DNA from: Gallibacterium genomosp. 1 | GTDB lineage: Bacteria > Pseudomonadota > Gammaproteobacteria > Enterobacterales > Pasteurellaceae | Direction: 5' to 3' | DNA length: 64,000 bases | NCBI RefSeq assembly: GCF_000771875.1 | Contig: NZ_JPXX01000005.1 | Span: forward strand, 114,549 to 178,548 | In this document: piece by piece, positions 49,193-59,810 of the stretch | Layout of the letters: every line of letters begins with the position of its first letter | Position numbering within the stretch: the first letter of the stretch is position 1 | The notes under the pieces: generated by a model | Database searches by the model: none | Told to the model about the DNA's origin: nothing | What the model saw: the letters and a program-made list of their open reading frames with translations, nothing else | Made by a program: the position numbers and the translations under genes

Positions 49193-49744
49193 TCAAGATG
49201 ATTCTTTCCATTTCACATTTGTTTGTAGAATTTTTTGATAAATCGGGCAGGTTTTATCGTGAGCGTTCGGTAAGTAACCAGTACTCATAAGAAATTCATT
49301 AACAATTTCTCCGCCAACAAATTTAAACTGTTTTTTAAACAGTTTAACCCATTCGGGGAGTGTTTGGGGATAGTGATGATCAAGCCACGTTTTAAATGAA
49401 CCGAATTGTTGCTGTAGTTGTAAGATCTGTTTGGCATTATAAATAGCGGCATTAATTTTAAGACGATTGCGAATAATATCCGGATTATTCAATAAGCGTT
49501 GGCGATCTTCATCATTATAGTTAGCCACTTTTGCGATATTGAATTGGTCATAAGCAAGTCGAAAGCCCTGCTCTTTCTTTAAGATCAACGTCCAGCTAAG
49601 CCCTGCTTGATTAATTTCCATTACTAAACGGGCAAACAGCTCATTATCATCTTCAATCGGAAAACCATAACGATGATCGTGATATGATTTATTAAATGGA
49701 TCTTCATCCTCCGCTAATTGATTAACATAATCACAATAGCTCAT
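49193..49744 (-). CDS. tag: DNA-3-methyladenine glycosylase I
   Basis: A 183-residue base-excision repair enzyme that removes 3-methyladenine. The zinc-snap ligands expected by alignment with E. coli Tag (Cys4, His17, His175, Cys179) correspond to Cys4, His22, His162 and Cys166. The helix-hairpin-helix-like core includes EINQAGLSWTLILKKEQGF and FKFVGGEIVNEFLMSTGYL. It starts 2 bases after the globin gene stop, so the two are one unit. Confidence 0.93.
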   Translation of the reverse strand: MSYCDYVNQLAEDEDPFNKSYHDHRYGFPIEDDNELFARLVMEINQAGLSWTLILKKEQGFRLAYDQFNIAKVANYNDEDRQRLLNNPDIIRNRLKINAAIYNAKQILQLQQQFGSFKTWLDHHYPQTLPEWVKLFKKQFKFVGGEIVNEFLMSTGYLPNAHDKTCPIYQKILQTNVKWKESS

Positions 49745-49746
49745 TA

Positions 49747-50163
49747 TTAACCTCGAATTGGTCTGATTTTCTGCATAAACATTGGTAGCTCATCAGTGAG
49801 TACACGTTGTTGCATCAAATCTTTAATTGTTGCCGCTCGAAAAAGGGCTTTTTCAGCTTTTTCTCCGTAGAAGAGCTGATTTACCGTATTTTGCCAGTGA
49901 GATAGCCAAATAGCGAACATCTCTTCGCTCATTGGCTGGCGGTTGTGTATTTTGATATGTGCCAACATTGGATTTCCTTGATAACTTTCCATATCAAAAA
50001 TATTACTTTCCCAAAATCGATACATTTTTTCTAAATGGGTTTGCCAATGTTTTCCGCGTAGATGAGCGAACATATATCCAATTCTTTCATCGGCTAAAAG
50101 CGAATCATAAAAGCGATTAACCAGTAGTTCAATATCATTACGATCTTCTAAAAGTTTGCTCAT
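49747..50163 (-). CDS. Group III truncated haemoglobin
   Basis: A 138-residue globin. NPMLAHIKIHNRQPM places the proximal haem His at His73, and the 2-on-2 helical pattern (RFYDSLLADERIGYMFAHL) matches Ctb-type globins of Campylobacter. Members bind O2 and NO and may protect against nitrosative stress or aid microaerobic respiration. ATG 50163 behind CAGGAG is preferred to the longer frame. It starts 2 bases after znuB and precedes tag. Confidence 0.88.
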   Translation of the reverse strand: MSKLLEDRNDIELLVNRFYDSLLADERIGYMFAHLRGKHWQTHLEKMYRFWESNIFDMESYQGNPMLAHIKIHNRQPMSEEMFAIWLSHWQNTVNQLFYGEKAEKALFRAATIKDLMQQRVLTDELPMFMQKIRPIRG

Positions 50164-50165
50164 AG

Positions 50166-50951
50166 CTACTCCTGTTGTTTTTTGAGTAATGATAAAACAA
50201 ATAGTAAAGCAGAACAAATCACCACAGATGGACCGGCAGCTGTATCATAAAATGCCGAGAGTAGTAATCCTCCGGTTACTGCAATCATACTGATTACCAC
50301 GGCAACAATTGCCATACTTTCCGGTGTGCGGGAAAAACGGCGAGCAGTAGCAGCAGGAATAATCAGTAGAGAGGTAATAATTAATGCGCCGACAAATTTC
50401 ATACTTAATGCAATCGTAATGGCAGTTAGCAACATTAACACAATGCGTCCTTTTTTGACATCAACCCCTTCAATTTGCGCTAATTCCGGGTTTACTGTGG
50501 CAGAAATCAATGCTTGCCAGAAGTAACATAGAATACTCAATACTAAAATAACGCCAATACCTATCCAGAGTAAATCTTGATAAGTAATGGCAAGCAGATC
50601 GCCGAACAGATAATTCATCAAATCAACCCTGACGCCGCCAATTAAGCCAATAGTGACAACACCTAAGGAAAGGGAAGTGTGAGCAATAATGCCGAGCAGG
50701 GTATCAGCCGCAAAATGCGTGTTATTTTCCAACCAAACCAAAATAAGAGCCAATAAAATAATCAGCAAAAGAATGGCAATATAAGGATTAAGATCAAAGA
50801 CGATGCCTAGAGCAATACCGAGCAGTGCAGAATGTGACAGGGTGTCTCCAAAATAAGCCATTTTCCGCCAAACAACAAAAGCACCGAGTGGGGCTGTGAT
50901 TAAAGATAAAATAATGCCGGTTATCCAAGCAGGAAAAATAATTTCAAACAT
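50166..50951 (-). CDS. znuB: Zinc ABC transporter permease ZnuB
   Basis: A 261-residue metal permease of the ABC-3 family with about eight membrane helices. GAFVVWRKMAYFGDTLSHSA and the C-terminal half (VKKGRIVLMLLTAITIALSM) match ZnuB. Start ATG 50951 follows AAGGTTAATT. It lies 8 bases after znuC. The binding protein gene znuA is not in the window next to it. Confidence 0.94.
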   Translation of the reverse strand: MFEIIFPAWITGIILSLITAPLGAFVVWRKMAYFGDTLSHSALLGIALGIVFDLNPYIAILLLIILLALILVWLENNTHFAADTLLGIIAHTSLSLGVVTIGLIGGVRVDLMNYLFGDLLAITYQDLLWIGIGVILVLSILCYFWQALISATVNPELAQIEGVDVKKGRIVLMLLTAITIALSMKFVGALIITSLLIIPAATARRFSRTPESMAIVAVVISMIAVTGGLLLSAFYDTAAGPSVVICSALLFVLSLLKKQQE

Positions 50952-50959
50952 AATTAACC

Positions 50960-51745
50960 TTAATGTTGATGTTGGCAATCAGCAGAATGATGTTCGCCAG
51001 AACAGCAGACATCACCGTGTAGATTGTGTTTATGATTATGATGGTGCGTATAAATAGCAACATTCTGTTCATTCTGATTGTTAAAAAAGTCAATAAAATT
51101 CGGATGAGCACTGATGGAGTCCGGCGTACCCTCACAACAGATATGATGATTGATGCAGAGTACGTGATCGGTTTTTGCCATCACTAAATGTAGGTCGTGA
51201 GAAACCATTAGTACAGCACAATCAAATCGTTCCCTCATTTGATTAATTAACTGGTAAAGTTCATTTTGCCCAATAATATCAACACCTTGAGTTGGCTCAT
51301 CCAATACCAATAGATTAGGTTTGTTCAAGATAGCGCGCGCCAATAGAACACGTTGCATTTCTCCACCGGATAATTTTTGCATACTTTGTTCCCCTAAACG
51401 GGTGATAGAAAGCAATTGTAGTACCTTTTCAATATCCTGTTTCGTTGTTTTCGGTTTAAGTGAAAGAAATTTTTTTACTGTAATAGGGAATGAGTTATCC
51501 AAATGTATTTTTTGTGGTACATAACCAATTTTGGTATTGGCAGCATAGTGGACAGATCCACTCTTAGGCATAATCAGTTTTAACAAAACTTTAAGCAAAG
51601 TAGATTTTCCACCGCCGTTCGGCCCAACGATAGTAGTGATGGATCGTGGTTGAATTGATAACGAAACATCTTGCAATACAATTTTGTTATTAAACTCAAC
51701 TGAAATATTTTTTAATTCAACTAGGGGCGGTTGTGAAGTGTGCAT
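50960..51745 (-). CDS. znuC: Zinc ABC transporter ATPase ZnuC
   Basis: A 261-residue ATPase. Walker A is GPNGGGKS (about 38-45), the signature is [16 protein letters not shown], Walker [13 protein letters not shown] and the H-loop SHDLHLV. The last 30 residues are a metal-ligand tail, [20 protein letters not shown] and then more His/Cys, about ten His and three Cys in all. It is divergent from mepM, as znuC is in E. coli. I did not find a clear Zur box. Confidence 0.94.
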   Translation of the reverse strand: MHTSQPPLVELKNISVEFNNKIVLQDVSLSIQPRSITTIVGPNGGGKSTLLKVLLKLIMPKSGSVHYAANTKIGYVPQKIHLDNSFPITVKKFLSLKPKTTKQDIEKVLQLLSITRLGEQSMQKLSGGEMQRVLLARAILNKPNLLVLDEPTQGVDIIGQNELYQLINQMRERFDCAVLMVSHDLHLVMAKTDHVLCINHHICCEGTPDSISAHPNFIDFFNNQNEQNVAIYTHHHNHKHNLHGDVCCSGEHHSADCQHQH

Positions 51746-51939
51746 AATAACGGTACCTTTCTAAAAATCGGTCTGTATTTTATGCAAATCCTGTAGGGGA
51801 TCAAATAAATTTTTAGATAATGTTTAAGATTTATGCATTTAATGAAATATGTTCCTAAAAAGGGGAATTTTTCCGTTAATATTATGTCTTATTTCAATTC
51901 AAAATAGATTATATGAGTTAGTTATTTGAGTTAATTAAA

Positions 51940-53400
51940 ATGCAACATATTAAATTAGCCAGAGATCGTTTAAAGCGAAAAATAATAATTAGAACACTAC
52001 TTGCTAGTGTTGCGATTCTCTGTTTTACATCAATACTTTATTTTTTATTGCATCAAACTAAACCAATGAGTGGTACGGGTGAGCAGCTATTGAAAGAAAT
52101 GGTTGAAACTAAAACATCTGCTGCTGATGAGCAAAATAAAGCTCGATTAAAATGGAAAAATAGTAATCAAATAGAAAACAATCAGACTACACAGAGTAAT
52201 GATACTAATGCGACAGATACAGATAGTGATGAAAATTTTGATGATCAGTTATCGGATGATACCTTTTTTAGTGATGATGAGTTGCCACAAGATGCGAAAG
52301 ATGCACTTAATGAACTTCTCAATGCAGCTGGACAGGCGCTTAGTATTACCAATCAATTCGGTGCGACTGTAGCAGACGGTGATACTCTAGCTGATATATT
52401 GGGATCGAGCGGTTTAGAGGTAGATACCGTCAATGAGTTGTATCAGTTAGATCCGACTTTGAAAAAACTACAAACTGGGCAACAGCTTTATTGGATTTTG
52501 TCTAAGGATGGCGATTTACAATATTTAAACTGGTTAGTTTCTCGAAAAGAGGAGCGTATTTATGAGCGGCAGGCAGATGGTCAATTTACGATGCAAGTTA
52601 TCCAAAAGCAAAGTATTTGGAAAGAAGAAGTACTAAAGGGGGATATTGAAGGTAATTTGTATAACCATTTGCGTGCAAACGGTTTAGATTCCAAACAAAT
52701 TTATCAGCTGATTAATGCCTTACAGTGGCAAATTAGTTTAACCAAATTACAAAAAGGTGATCGTTACGCTATTTTGGTTAATCGTGAATATTTGAATAAT
52801 AAATTGACCGGTCAAGGAAATGTGATGGGAATTCATATTATCAGCCGAGGCAAGAGTTATTATGCTATTCAAGCAGAGAATGGACGTTATTACAATAATC
52901 ACGGTGAAACTTTGGGTAAAGGTTTTTCTCGTTATCCGACACAGCGTCAATATAGAATTTCTTCGCATTTTAATCCACGTCGAAAAAATCCGGTAACAGG
53001 GCGTATTGCACCACATAAAGGCGTCGATTTTTCAATGCCGATTGGTACACCAATTATTGCGCCAGCAGATGGCGTAGTGGTGAAGGTATCTTATCAGGCA
53101 GGTGGTGCAGGACGTTATGTAATGTTACGACACGGGCGTGAGTATCAAACTGTTTATATGCATTTAAGTCGCTCATTAGTTAAACCGGGGCAAACAGTAA
53201 AGAAAGGGCAACGCATCGCATTATCAGGTAATACCGGGCGTTCAACCGGTCCGCATTTACACTATGAATTTCATATCAATGGCGTTGCGGTTAACCCAAT
53301 GAAAGTGAAATTGCCGGGTATGAATAATACTATGGCAAGTAAAGAACGTCAGAGATTCTTACGACAAGCGAGAATTGTTCAGGATAAATTGAAGATGTAA
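51940..53400 (+). CDS. mepM: Murein DD-endopeptidase MepM
   Basis: A 486-residue M23 metallopeptidase that cuts peptidoglycan cross-links. An N-terminal membrane anchor (about 14-38) precedes a disordered acidic stretch (residues about 70-110, rich in Asp/Asn/Thr), a LysM/OapA-like domain (about 125-180) and the peptidase domain from about 320. Zinc ligands are His359 and Asp363 (HKGVDF) and His441 (PHLHYEF, with His439). It faces znuC, as in E. coli. Confidence 0.94.
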   Translation: MQHIKLARDRLKRKIIIRTLLASVAILCFTSILYFLLHQTKPMSGTGEQLLKEMVETKTSAADEQNKARLKWKNSNQIENNQTTQSNDTNATDTDSDENFDDQLSDDTFFSDDELPQDAKDALNELLNAAGQALSITNQFGATVADGDTLADILGSSGLEVDTVNELYQLDPTLKKLQTGQQLYWILSKDGDLQYLNWLVSRKEERIYERQADGQFTMQVIQKQSIWKEEVLKGDIEGNLYNHLRANGLDSKQIYQLINALQWQISLTKLQKGDRYAILVNREYLNNKLTGQGNVMGIHIISRGKSYYAIQAENGRYYNNHGETLGKGFSRYPTQRQYRISSHFNPRRKNPVTGRIAPHKGVDFSMPIGTPIIAPADGVVVKVSYQAGGAGRYVMLRHGREYQTVYMHLSRSLVKPGQTVKKGQRIALSGNTGRSTGPHLHYEFHINGVAVNPMKVKLPGMNNTMASKERQRFLRQARIVQDKLKM

Positions 53401-53401
53401 G

Positions 53402-53434
53402 AAAATATCAGCCTGTTGGCTGATATTTTTTAAT
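53402..53434. terminator. Bidirectional terminator between mepM and mrcB
   Basis: A 12-bp stem (AAAATATCAGCC / GGCTGATATTTT) with TGTT loop; T-rich tails on both strands. It overlaps the mrcB stop codon. Confidence 0.85.
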
Positions 53435-55814
53435 GTACAGGAACAGCTTCTTCTACTGGTACTTGGTTGTTATCCGGATTATCATCATCGGTTGCCTCAT
53501 CGGAGGATTCGTTTAATTGCAACGCATCCCATACACTTTGTGCAGGAGCTGAATTTTGCGGTTGTACTGCACAAGGGTTATGAGAAGTCCAAACAGGGAT
53601 TTCCATTCCGTTGTCACAACTCCAACTGCCGTGATTATCGATTCTCACCCATTTTAATGTATCGGTATGTGGCAGTTTGAAAGGTTTCACCGAAATAGTA
53701 GGCAATAATGCTTTGTAAATTTGCAACGCGCCGGAAGCACCGGTTAATTTTGTTTTGCGGTTGTTATCCAACCCTGCCCAGACAGTGGTGACATTATTGC
53801 CGTCAATGCCGACAAACCAAGTATCACGGCCATCATTGGTGGTGCCGGTTTTGCCGGCAAGATGCAGTTTGCCGAAATCGGCTTGCAGCGAACGTGCCGT
53901 ACCGCGATCGACAACCTGTTGCATAGCAAACAGTGTTTCGATAGCAGCCTCTTCAGCAACGACCTGTTCCGGATTGGTTTGATGTTGATAAAATTGGTGA
54001 CCGTCACGCTCGACAATGTGACGAATAGTGGTTAATGGTACTTTTGCCCCTTTATTGGCGATGACCTGATAAAGTTTAGTTACATCATAGGGAGAAATAG
54101 AGTAAGAGCCGAGCAGCATTGACGGCACGCGAGGAATTTTGACTTGATCCCACCCCATACTTTTTTGATTGCGAATAATATTATCCAACCCTACCGCCAT
54201 TCCGATATTTACTGTCGGAATATTTAAGGAACGAACTAAGGCATTCAATAAGGTCACTGAACCACTATATTTGCGATCGTAATTGCGCGGTTGCCACGCC
54301 GGTTGTCCACGTAGCGGAATACTGATGGGTTGGTTTTTAATCGGGGTATTCAAGGCAAAACGCTCCGGATAGGATAACGCCGTTAAATAAACGGACGGTT
54401 TCACTAAAGAGCCAATTTGTCGCCTTGCTGACAAAACACGATTAAAGCCGGCATATTGTACATTCGTTCCTGCCACTAATGCTTGAATTTCACCAGTATG
54501 ATAATTGGCAATAATCATCGCTGCTTCCAAATCCGGAATTTTATGGCGTAACTTCAAGGCAGTTGTTGCACTGATAATGGCGTTTTCCGCTTGTGTCTGC
54601 AATTTAGGATCAAGCGTAGTGAAAATTCTCGCACCGGATAAAAAATTGAGCTTTTTATTGCCGAGCAGATCGGTTAATTCGTGTCGAACCGCTTGCATAA
54701 AACCGGGTTGAGCCTGTTGCACCGGGCGTTGGCTTTGGACACCCAATGGACGTCGGCTTAACATCTGATACAAAGATTGATCGATAATGTTATGCTCCAG
54801 CATCATTTGTAATACCACATTGCGCCGTTTGGTTGCATTTTCAGGATTGCGCCACGGGTTATAAAGTGAAGGGCCTTTGACCATTCCTACCAGCAGCGCA
54901 ATTTGGTCTAAACTGATTTCTTGAATCGGACGACCGAAATAGAATTGACTGGCGAGGGCGAAACCGTGAATTTGTGTATCACCACTTTGCCCCAAATAAA
55001 TCTCATTTAGATAGGTTTCCAAAATTCGGTTTTTGTCATAATGCCAATCTAACATTAATGCCATAATGATTTCATTTGCCTTGCGACTTAGTGTACGTTC
55101 ATTACTTAAAAAGAGATTTTTAACAAGTTGTTGCGTTAATGTGCTTCCACCTTGAACAGTATGACCGGCTTTTAAATTATTAACTAAGGCTCGAGCAATA
55201 CCGATAAAGCTAACGCCATCATGAGTAAAAAAGTTGCGATCTTCGGTTAAAATAAGGGTGTCAATCAAAAAACGTGGGTATTGTTGTAATGGAATAGCCA
55301 AACGTTCTTCGTCATCAGAATTTAACATTGCAATCAATTTTGGCGATAAGCGAAATTCAGTGATTGCTTTTCGTGCCACCAGATCTTCAATGACGTGAAG
55401 TTGTTGCTGTTGGAATCGTAATCGTAAAACACGTTGCGGTTCAGCAATATCAGGGAAAGGAAAAGCCCGTCGAATTAACACCAAAGTATCATTGTTATCA
55501 ATTTTGAAATCACCCGGAGCGGCAAGCAGAGAGGTTTGACGATAACCGTTATCAATCAGTAGTTGCTTTACTTCGAGCAATGTAGGATGTTCCGGTTGTT
55601 GTATAACCGGAATTTGGCTATATACTTCGGCAGGAAGTTGCCAAATTTGCCCATCCATTTTTGAACGAATTTTTCCATCTAGGTAAATAGCATAAAAGCT
55701 ACCCATACAAAGAGCAGTGATGCCGAGTTTTATCGAAAAAGTGAAAAATCGCTGTTTCAGTTTAGGGTTGTTTTTCTTAGGCTTAGTCTGTTTTTTGGGT
55801 GCTTGTTTTGTCAT
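53430..55814 (-). CDS. mrcB: Penicillin-binding protein 1B
   Basis: A bifunctional class A PBP of 794 residues. After one membrane helix (about 26-46) and a UB2H-like domain, the glycosyltransferase has catalytic Glu191 in LTEDRNFFTHDG and GGSTLTQQLVKNLFLSNER. The transpeptidase has SLVK (Ser469, Lys472), SLN (529-531) and KTGTTNDGRDTWFVG (Lys655). The C-terminus is acidic. It polymerises and cross-links septal and lateral peptidoglycan and should work with LpoB-type activators. Confidence 0.96.
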   Translation of the reverse strand: MTKQAPKKQTKPKKNNPKLKQRFFTFSIKLGITALCMGSFYAIYLDGKIRSKMDGQIWQLPAEVYSQIPVIQQPEHPTLLEVKQLLIDNGYRQTSLLAAPGDFKIDNNDTLVLIRRAFPFPDIAEPQRVLRLRFQQQQLHVIEDLVARKAITEFRLSPKLIAMLNSDDEERLAIPLQQYPRFLIDTLILTEDRNFFTHDGVSFIGIARALVNNLKAGHTVQGGSTLTQQLVKNLFLSNERTLSRKANEIIMALMLDWHYDKNRILETYLNEIYLGQSGDTQIHGFALASQFYFGRPIQEISLDQIALLVGMVKGPSLYNPWRNPENATKRRNVVLQMMLEHNIIDQSLYQMLSRRPLGVQSQRPVQQAQPGFMQAVRHELTDLLGNKKLNFLSGARIFTTLDPKLQTQAENAIISATTALKLRHKIPDLEAAMIIANYHTGEIQALVAGTNVQYAGFNRVLSARRQIGSLVKPSVYLTALSYPERFALNTPIKNQPISIPLRGQPAWQPRNYDRKYSGSVTLLNALVRSLNIPTVNIGMAVGLDNIIRNQKSMGWDQVKIPRVPSMLLGSYSISPYDVTKLYQVIANKGAKVPLTTIRHIVERDGHQFYQHQTNPEQVVAEEAAIETLFAMQQVVDRGTARSLQADFGKLHLAGKTGTTNDGRDTWFVGIDGNNVTTVWAGLDNNRKTKLTGASGALQIYKALLPTISVKPFKLPHTDTLKWVRIDNHGSWSCDNGMEIPVWTSHNPCAVQPQNSAPAQSVWDALQLNESSDEATDDDNPDNNQVPVEEAVPVH

Positions 55815-55860
55815 TTTCTATCTTTTACTACATATATGGATCACATTGAGCACTACAAGT

Positions 55861-57519
55861 TTAGTGAGCCTGTTGATCTAATTCAATAACGTGTTCCAGA
55901 GCTTGTTCAAAATGGGCAAAGTAACGAGATTCACCGATTAAATTTAATATTCCGGATTTTCGTAATTCACGATCCACTCTTTTATTAGCACCGGAAAGCA
56001 GAACGATCACATTGCGTTTTTGCAACGAATTAATGACATCTTCTAGAGCTTGAATACCGGTCATATCAATAAAAGGAACCCATTTTAAACGAATAATCAA
56101 AAATCTGGCATCGGTATTGGTACCGGCTAAAGCCCGCTCAAAATTTTCAACTGCACCAAAGAAAAATGGTCCTTCTAAGGCAAACACTAGTGCTGATTCC
56201 GGCAATCCTTCTTTTTCTCCTTGACGTCCTAACTCCTGATTAATTTGATCGGCACTGTTCGGTGAAACCTCAACACTTGCGGCCATACGTTTCAAGAAAT
56301 AGAGAGTGGCTAAAATAACACCAATATTAACCGCAATCACCAAATCAGAAAAAACAGTCAAAAAGAAGGTGATCAGTAAAATCACTATATCGGCACGAGG
56401 CGCACGTTTAACCATATTAATAAAACGTCTAACATCACTCATATTCCAAGCTACTACGAACAGAATAGCAGCCAATGCCGCAAGTGGAATATTGGAAGCG
56501 AGTGGTGCGAGAACAACCAGAATGATAACTAAAGTGATGGCGTGAATAATACCTGCAAGTGGGCTATTGCCGCCATTACGAATATTAGTTGCTGTACGTG
56601 CAATGGCACCGGTTGCGGCAAAACCACCGAATAGCGGTGCCAATATATTGGCGATACCTTGTCCAATCAATTCTTGATTGGAATGATGTTTCGTACCTGA
56701 CATTCCATCAGCAACCACAGCAGAGAGCAGTGATTCAATTGCTCCCAACATCGCAATAGTAAAAGCAGGGCCGATCAATGTCATCATTTGTGTCCATTCC
56801 AAACGAGGTAGTTTAAATTCCGGTAAGCCTTGTGGAATACCGCCGAAAACAGAACCGATAGTGGCAACACCTTCAAATTGAGCGAATTGTTGAACTATAG
56901 TAATAACAACCAAAGCTATTAATGGCCCAGGCACGCGATGTAGGTATTTCACTTTAGGTGCATAAAGAACTAACAATAATGCAGCGATTGCTAATGTAGT
57001 TGTCGCAAAATGCAATTGAGGGAAAACCTGAATGAGCTGCCAAACTTGCTGATGGAAATGGCTACCTTCAATTGGCGGTAACCCAAAAAAGTTACGCCAT
57101 TGACCAACCCAGATAATGACTCCGATACCAGCAGTAAAACCGACAATGACTGGAGCTGGAATAAATTTGATAATAGCTCCCATTTTACTGATACCGAGTG
57201 CAAATAGGATAATTCCTGCCATTAAAGTTGCAATCTGTAATCCTTCAATGCCGTATTGTGCAGTGATACCAGATAATACTACGATAAATGCCCCTGTTGG
57301 GCCGGCAATTTGTAACCGACTACCACCGAAAAGAGAGACTGCTAAACCAGCAATAATGGAAGTATAGATACCTTGTTCAGGTTTTACTCCGGAAGCAATT
57401 GCAAATGCCATTGCTAAAGGGAGTGCAACAACACCGACGATGACGCCGGCAATTAAATTATTAAGCCAATACTTTTTTTGTAATAGCCCGGCTTTATAGG
57501 CTTCTTGAATTGCAAACAT
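55861..57519 (-). CDS. SulP family anion transporter (DauA-like)
   Basis: A 552-residue transporter with an N-terminal SLC26 membrane domain of about 12-14 helices (VGVVALPLAMAFAIASGVKP, LQIAGPTGAFIVVLSGI) and a C-terminal STAS domain (about 430-540, with PFIDMTGIQALEDVI). DauA moves C4-dicarboxylates, and other SulP proteins carry sulfate or bicarbonate; the substrate here is open. It is a monocistronic gene next to mrcB. Confidence 0.9.
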   Translation of the reverse strand: MFAIQEAYKAGLLQKKYWLNNLIAGVIVGVVALPLAMAFAIASGVKPEQGIYTSIIAGLAVSLFGGSRLQIAGPTGAFIVVLSGITAQYGIEGLQIATLMAGIILFALGISKMGAIIKFIPAPVIVGFTAGIGVIIWVGQWRNFFGLPPIEGSHFHQQVWQLIQVFPQLHFATTTLAIAALLLVLYAPKVKYLHRVPGPLIALVVITIVQQFAQFEGVATIGSVFGGIPQGLPEFKLPRLEWTQMMTLIGPAFTIAMLGAIESLLSAVVADGMSGTKHHSNQELIGQGIANILAPLFGGFAATGAIARTATNIRNGGNSPLAGIIHAITLVIILVVLAPLASNIPLAALAAILFVVAWNMSDVRRFINMVKRAPRADIVILLITFFLTVFSDLVIAVNIGVILATLYFLKRMAASVEVSPNSADQINQELGRQGEKEGLPESALVFALEGPFFFGAVENFERALAGTNTDARFLIIRLKWVPFIDMTGIQALEDVINSLQKRNVIVLLSGANKRVDRELRKSGILNLIGESRYFAHFEQALEHVIELDQQAH

Positions 57520-57708
57520 AAGGAAAGTTTAGAAAGAAAAATAAGATGCTATTATAAAACAGAGCTGATAAAAGGGTAGATAAATTAGTAAAAATTTAAT
57601 TTACAATATTAGATGAGGAATAGGTTCTTGTGAAAGAATGATTTTACTGATGTTGCTATATTATATGCTCTTAAATAATGAAGATATGAGAAGACTCTGA
57701 GAGTAATG

Positions 57709-57735
57709 AAAAGCATCTGCCATTAAAACAGATGC
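57709..57735 (-). terminator. Terminator after accD
   Basis: GCATCTG and CAGATGC pair around a 9-base loop; the minus-strand tail is TTTTCATTACTC. Confidence 0.7.
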
Positions 57736-57742
57736 CTTTATT

Positions 57743-58636
57743 TTACTCAGATGTTTCTTCCACCATTTCCGGCATTTTGAATGGAGAAGGTTGGTTGGTT
57801 AATTTAGCTAAAATACTTGCCAATGTTTGTCGCATATCTTTACGATGTACGATCATATCAATCGCACCTTTTTCTAACAAAAATTCGCTGCGTTGGAAAC
57901 CTTCTGGCAATTTTTCACGCACTGTTTGTTCAATTACTCGTGGGCCGGCAAAACCGATTAATGCTTTCGGTTCGGCAATATTAATATCACCAAGCATTGC
58001 AAAACTAGCGGATACACCGCCTAAAGTCGGGTCGGTTAAAACGGAAATAAATGGAACACCTTTTTCACGCATTCTTGCTAATACTGCACTGGTTTTTGCC
58101 ATTTGCATCAATGAAATTAATGCTTCTTGCATACGCGCTCCACCACTAGCAGAAAAACAAACAAACGGACAGTTGTTTTCAATGGCTTTTTCTGCTGCTC
58201 TAACAAACTTTGCACCCACAACTGAACCCATAGAGCCTCCCATAAAATCAAAGTTTGAGGCTGCAGCAACAATTGGCATTTCATAAAGTTTGCCTGAAAA
58301 TGCAATCATTGCATCTTTTTCACCAGTCTGTTTCTGAGCGGCGGAAAGACGGTCTTTATATTTTTTTAGATCTTTGAATTTGAGAATATCTTGCGGTTCT
58401 AATTCGGCAGCAATTTCGACAGTGCTATCCTGATCTAATAGTGCAAGCAGGCGAGTACGAGCATCAATACGCATATGATGATCGCATTTAGGACAAACTT
58501 CCAAATTACGACTAAGTTCTTCTCGATATAATACTTGCCCGCAACCAGTACATTTTGTCCAAACTCCTTCCGGCACATTCGCTTTGCGTGAACCGGAAAC
58601 GGGATTCTTATTAAAAATTCTTTCAATCCAACTCAT
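57743..58636 (-). CDS. accD: Acetyl-CoA carboxylase carboxyltransferase beta subunit
   Basis: A 297-residue subunit that moves carboxyl from biotin to acetyl-CoA with AccA. The N-terminal zinc ribbon has Cys29, Cys32, Cys48 and Cys51 (CTGCG and CPKCDH). The crotonase core has [15 protein letters not shown] and [12 protein letters not shown]. The ATG at 58636 behind GGAGATAAAT is chosen over the ATG four codons earlier. Confidence 0.96.
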   Translation of the reverse strand: MSWIERIFNKNPVSGSRKANVPEGVWTKCTGCGQVLYREELSRNLEVCPKCDHHMRIDARTRLLALLDQDSTVEIAAELEPQDILKFKDLKKYKDRLSAAQKQTGEKDAMIAFSGKLYEMPIVAAASNFDFMGGSMGSVVGAKFVRAAEKAIENNCPFVCFSASGGARMQEALISLMQMAKTSAVLARMREKGVPFISVLTDPTLGGVSASFAMLGDINIAEPKALIGFAGPRVIEQTVREKLPEGFQRSEFLLEKGAIDMIVHRKDMRQTLASILAKLTNQPSPFKMPEMVEETSE

Positions 58637-58842
58637 ATTTATCTCCAAAAATTGGTTCGAGATGATAGCAAATAGCGCTTATTAAAGCATAATTTCATAG
58701 AATTTAATATCTTTTTTGCTAGATAAAAGTGGTATTATTTGTTGATAATACCGTTATGATCATTATTGAGGATAACGTGTTTGAAAGTTTGTATTATCTA
58801 TCTTTTTCACTATTTCTATATCAAGATTATCGCAAAATTGGC

Positions 58843-59640
58843 TTAAATTATTTCATCCGGTAAAAATAATGGGCCAACCGCACTTTTGGGCAACTGAAAA
58901 ATATTAGGATAATGAACTTCCACTAAATATAAACCAGCAGCTTTAGCAGTAGGAGCGGCACAAGAGCGATCTTTTTGTTGTAATAACCATTTAATCCATT
59001 CCGGCTTTTGTTTTCCTTCACCAACGACGAGTAAACTGCCGACAATATTTCGTACCATATGATGTACAAAAGCATTGGCTTGTATATCAACAATAAGATA
59101 ATCACCAATGCGAGAAACTTGTAAATGATGTACATTACGATAAGGTGATTTGGATTGGCACTGGGCAGCTCTGAATGAGCTAAAGTCATTCTCTCCAAGT
59201 AAGTATTGACCGGCAATATGCATCAATTTTTCATCTAATGGATAATGATGATGGGTGATACCAGTCGGTAAAATAGCAAAGCGTTGTGGACGATTATAAA
59301 TAATGTAACGATAACGACGTGATAAAGCACTGAATCTGGCGTGAAAATCTTCGTTTACTTCTGTTGACCATTTCACCGCAATATCATTTGGTAAATGTAC
59401 ATTTGTTCCGAAGATCCAAGCCTGTAATGGGCGAGAAGCGGATGTTTCAAAGTGAATTACTTGACCTGTGGCGTGTACTCCGGCATCAGTCCGTCCAGCA
59501 CAAAAAATTTCGATAGGTTCATTGGCGATGGTGGAAAGTGCTTTTTCCAATTCGTTTTGAATGCTTTGTACAGATTGTTGCTTTTGCCAACCAAAATAAC
59601 GAGAGCCGTCATAACTGATACCTAATGCAATTTTTTTCAT
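58843..59640 (-). CDS. truA: tRNA pseudouridine(38-40) synthase
   Basis: A 265-residue enzyme that makes pseudouridine at positions 38-40 of tRNA anticodon arms. Catalytic Asp52 lies in [14 protein letters not shown], and the C-terminal half has [17 protein letters not shown]. The C-terminal tail contains KSAV encoded by an uptake sequence, a common pattern in Pasteurellaceae genes. The truA-accD order is usual. Confidence 0.95.
   Translation of the reverse strand: MKKIALGISYDGSRYFGWQKQQSVQSIQNELEKALSTIANEPIEIFCAGRTDAGVHATGQVIHFETSASRPLQAWIFGTNVHLPNDIAVKWSTEVNEDFHARFSALSRRYRYIIYNRPQRFAILPTGITHHHYPLDEKLMHIAGQYLLGENDFSSFRAAQCQSKSPYRNVHHLQVSRIGDYLIVDIQANAFVHHMVRNIVGSLLVVGEGKQKPEWIKWLLQQKDRSCAAPTAKAAGLYLVEVHYPNIFQLPKSAVGPLFLPDEII
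58877..58885 (-). repeat. DNA uptake sequence core
   Basis: ACCGCACTT, reverse complement of AAGTGCGGT, in the 3' end of truA, followed by TTG as in the extended uptake signal. Confidence 0.75.
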
Positions 59641-59760
59641 TAAAAACTCCTAAATGGTTGAAACCTTGCCGTTCACGATAGTAGATAGTATTCAATTTGA
59701 GAAACATAAACATCTCCAAAATGGATTAGCGAATTCTGAAAGTGAATACGTTGTAGACAT

Positions 59761-59791
59761 AAACAAAAACACCAACATTACTGTTGGTGTT
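59761..59791 (-). terminator. Terminator after rplY
   Basis: AACACCAACA and TGTTGGTGTT form a 10-bp stem with a TTAC loop; the minus-strand tail is TTTGTTT. Confidence 0.85.
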
Positions 59792-59810
59792 CTGTATTTA
59801 AAAACGTTAA

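Noticed and set aside
51746..51939. Zur operator between znuC and mepM
   Set aside because: AT-rich half-sites exist but no palindrome matches a Zur consensus convincingly.
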